This document shows positions 7,451-8,416 of a DNA stretch of 8,416 nt, in pieces. The stretch is from an uncultured Gammaproteobacteria bacterium (lineage in GTDB: Bacteria > Pseudomonadota > Gammaproteobacteria > SZUA-140), in the NCBI GenBank assembly GCA_945788675.1, contig CALZMY010000300.1, forward strand, positions 1-8,416, written 5' to 3'. The notes beneath the pieces were generated by a model that ran no database searches, was not told the DNA's origin, and saw only the letters and a program-made list of their open reading frames with translations. The translations under genes and the position numbers were made by a program. Every line of letters begins with the position of its first letter. Within the stretch, counting starts at the first letter, position 1.

Positions 7451-7617
7451 ATGCTTTTATTCCATCGACTATCACTGATATATCGCCAAAGTATAGCAAG
7501 TTTCAGGCGACGAATAATCTGCTCTGAATGTTATCTAGTTGGCTTTGCTGGAGAAATCCACATCAAATTCCGATAACAATAGACACTATTCCAACTTTTA
7601 CAGCACCCGACACTGTC
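7451..7617. promoter_or_regulatory. Divergent intergenic region between argH and the sensor kinase gene
   Basis: These 167 bases separate two divergent genes and must hold both promoters unless transcription comes from further away. The only sigma-70-like element I trust somewhat is TATACT on the minus strand at 7490-7495, toward argH. I see no clear -35, operator dyad or ARG-box-like palindrome. No clear Shine-Dalgarno lies before the plus-strand ATG at 7618. Confidence 0.35.
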
Positions 7618-8416
7618 ATGAAACCTGAGCAGCGACCACCCCACCCACAGACCACAGTCGATGATGAGCTGTTCCTGCCCGATTTCTGCAATATCCGCGT
7701 GATCTTCCTGGTGGTATTGATCGCCGAACTGCTCGCCTTTGTGCTGGCACTGGCGCCGCAGGTTGCCACCACCGACCTGTGGGAACGCCTCGGCATCATC
7801 TCGATGTTTGTCCAGTGGGTGGCGCTGGTCAACGCTGCGCTTCTGTGCGGCCTGCGACCCCTGCTCAAAAAACAGCGCCATACCACCGTGGCAGCCTGTA
7901 GTTTCCTCGCTATTCAGGTCGTCACGGCACTGCTCTCAGAGACGACACTTCGGCTCGCCTTCTTCGTTGGGCTGGAACAGACCTTGCCAACCGCCTCTCA
8001 TGGTGATTTTCTATTCCACAATATCGCAATCAGTGCAATCGTCAGCGCCGTTGCACTACGCTATTTTTATATGCAGCATGAGCTCAAGCGCAATATGCAG
8101 GCCAAATCTCGTGCACGCTTCGAGGCTCTGCAGGCCCGCATTCGCCCCCACTTCCTTTTCAACTGCATGAATACCATCGCCAGCCTCACACGCAGCCAGC
8201 CCACCCTGGCCGAAGAGGTGACCGTAGATCTCGCCGATCTGTTTCGCATAAGCCTGGCCGATATTGGCAACGAGGTACCGATTCGCGATGAATTAGCACT
8301 GTGCCGCCGCTATCTCAATATCGAAAAATTGCGTCTGGGTGAGCGACTCAATGTCCGCTGGAAGATTGGCGAACTCCCTGCAGCGGCCACCGTGCCGTCA
8401 TTAACCCTGCAACCAC
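7618..8416 (+). CDS. algZ: AlgZ/FimS-like (LytS/YehU family) membrane sensor histidine kinase, 5' part only
   Basis: The visible 266 codons run off the right edge, so the ATPase domain is mostly missing. After a short cytoplasmic head come four hydrophobic segments, near residues 28-47, 60-79, 91-107 and 133-152, which place it in the inner membrane. A short linker leads to the His_kinase dimerisation block, with L-Q-A-R-I-R-P-H-F-L-F-N at 171-182 and H178 as the expected phosphoacceptor. Then come D-L-A-D-L-F-R (204-210), the D-E-L-x-L-C-R-R-Y-L-N-I-E block (224-236) and V-P-S-L-T-L-Q-P at 259-266, just before the expected N-box. This pattern is that of LytS/YehU and AlgZ (FimS) kinases, which pair with LytTR-type regulators such as AlgR. 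Placement divergent from argH matches algZ-algR in Pseudomonas, where they affect alginate and twitching motility; that role is not shown here. ATG 7618 is the first good start, but its Shine-Dalgarno is poor. Confidence 0.9.
   Translation, partial: MKPEQRPPHPQTTVDDELFLPDFCNIRVIFLVVLIAELLAFVLALAPQVATTDLWERLGIISMFVQWVALVNAALLCGLRPLLKKQRHTTVAACSFLAIQVVTALLSETTLRLAFFVGLEQTLPTASHGDFLFHNIAISAIVSAVALRYFYMQHELKRNMQAKSRARFEALQARIRPHFLFNCMNTIASLTRSQPTLAEEVTVDLADLFRISLADIGNEVPIRDELALCRRYLNIEKLRLGERLNVRWKIGELPAAATVPSLTLQP

Overview
The window looks like chromosomal DNA from a gammaproteobacterium. The evidence is gene content and order: a class I (enterobacterial/pseudomonad-type) adenylate cyclase gene, the lptM-lysA pair, and argH divergent from an AlgZ/FimS-type sensor kinase gene. 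All of these lie close together in Pseudomonas and relatives. Base composition is balanced and codon use looks even across the genes. I see no insertion sequence, prophage, CRISPR array, tRNA or rRNA. Genus cannot be fixed from this stretch.

Left part (1-4912, all minus strand): cyaA (adenylate cyclase), then a 46-residue lipoprotein gene lptM with its own candidate promoter, then lysA (diaminopimelate decarboxylase) one base behind it, then the 5' part of a class I SAM-dependent methyltransferase gene that runs off the left edge. The dapF gene that often follows lysA in gammaproteobacteria is not directly downstream here.

Centre (4913-6000): an AT-rich divergent control region separates cyaA from a plus-strand gene for a 267-residue PAS plus GGDEF-like protein. 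Its GGDEF signature is replaced (D-T-N-R-F), so it is very unlikely to make cyclic di-GMP. A cAMP synthase gene therefore sits divergent from a probably non-catalytic GGDEF-family protein.

Right part (6044-8416): argH (argininosuccinate lyase, minus strand) converges on the PAS-GGDEF gene with a 43-base gap. It is divergent, across 167 bases, from the 5' portion of an AlgZ/FimS/LytS-type membrane histidine kinase gene, which runs off the right edge. By analogy with Pseudomonas an AlgR-like response regulator would be expected just beyond it.

Most of the window is ordinary conserved housekeeping and signalling sequence. The points most worth a second look are the degenerate GGDEF protein, the non-ATG start of cyaA with a weak CRP-like half site in its leader, and the tight lptM-lysA coupling.
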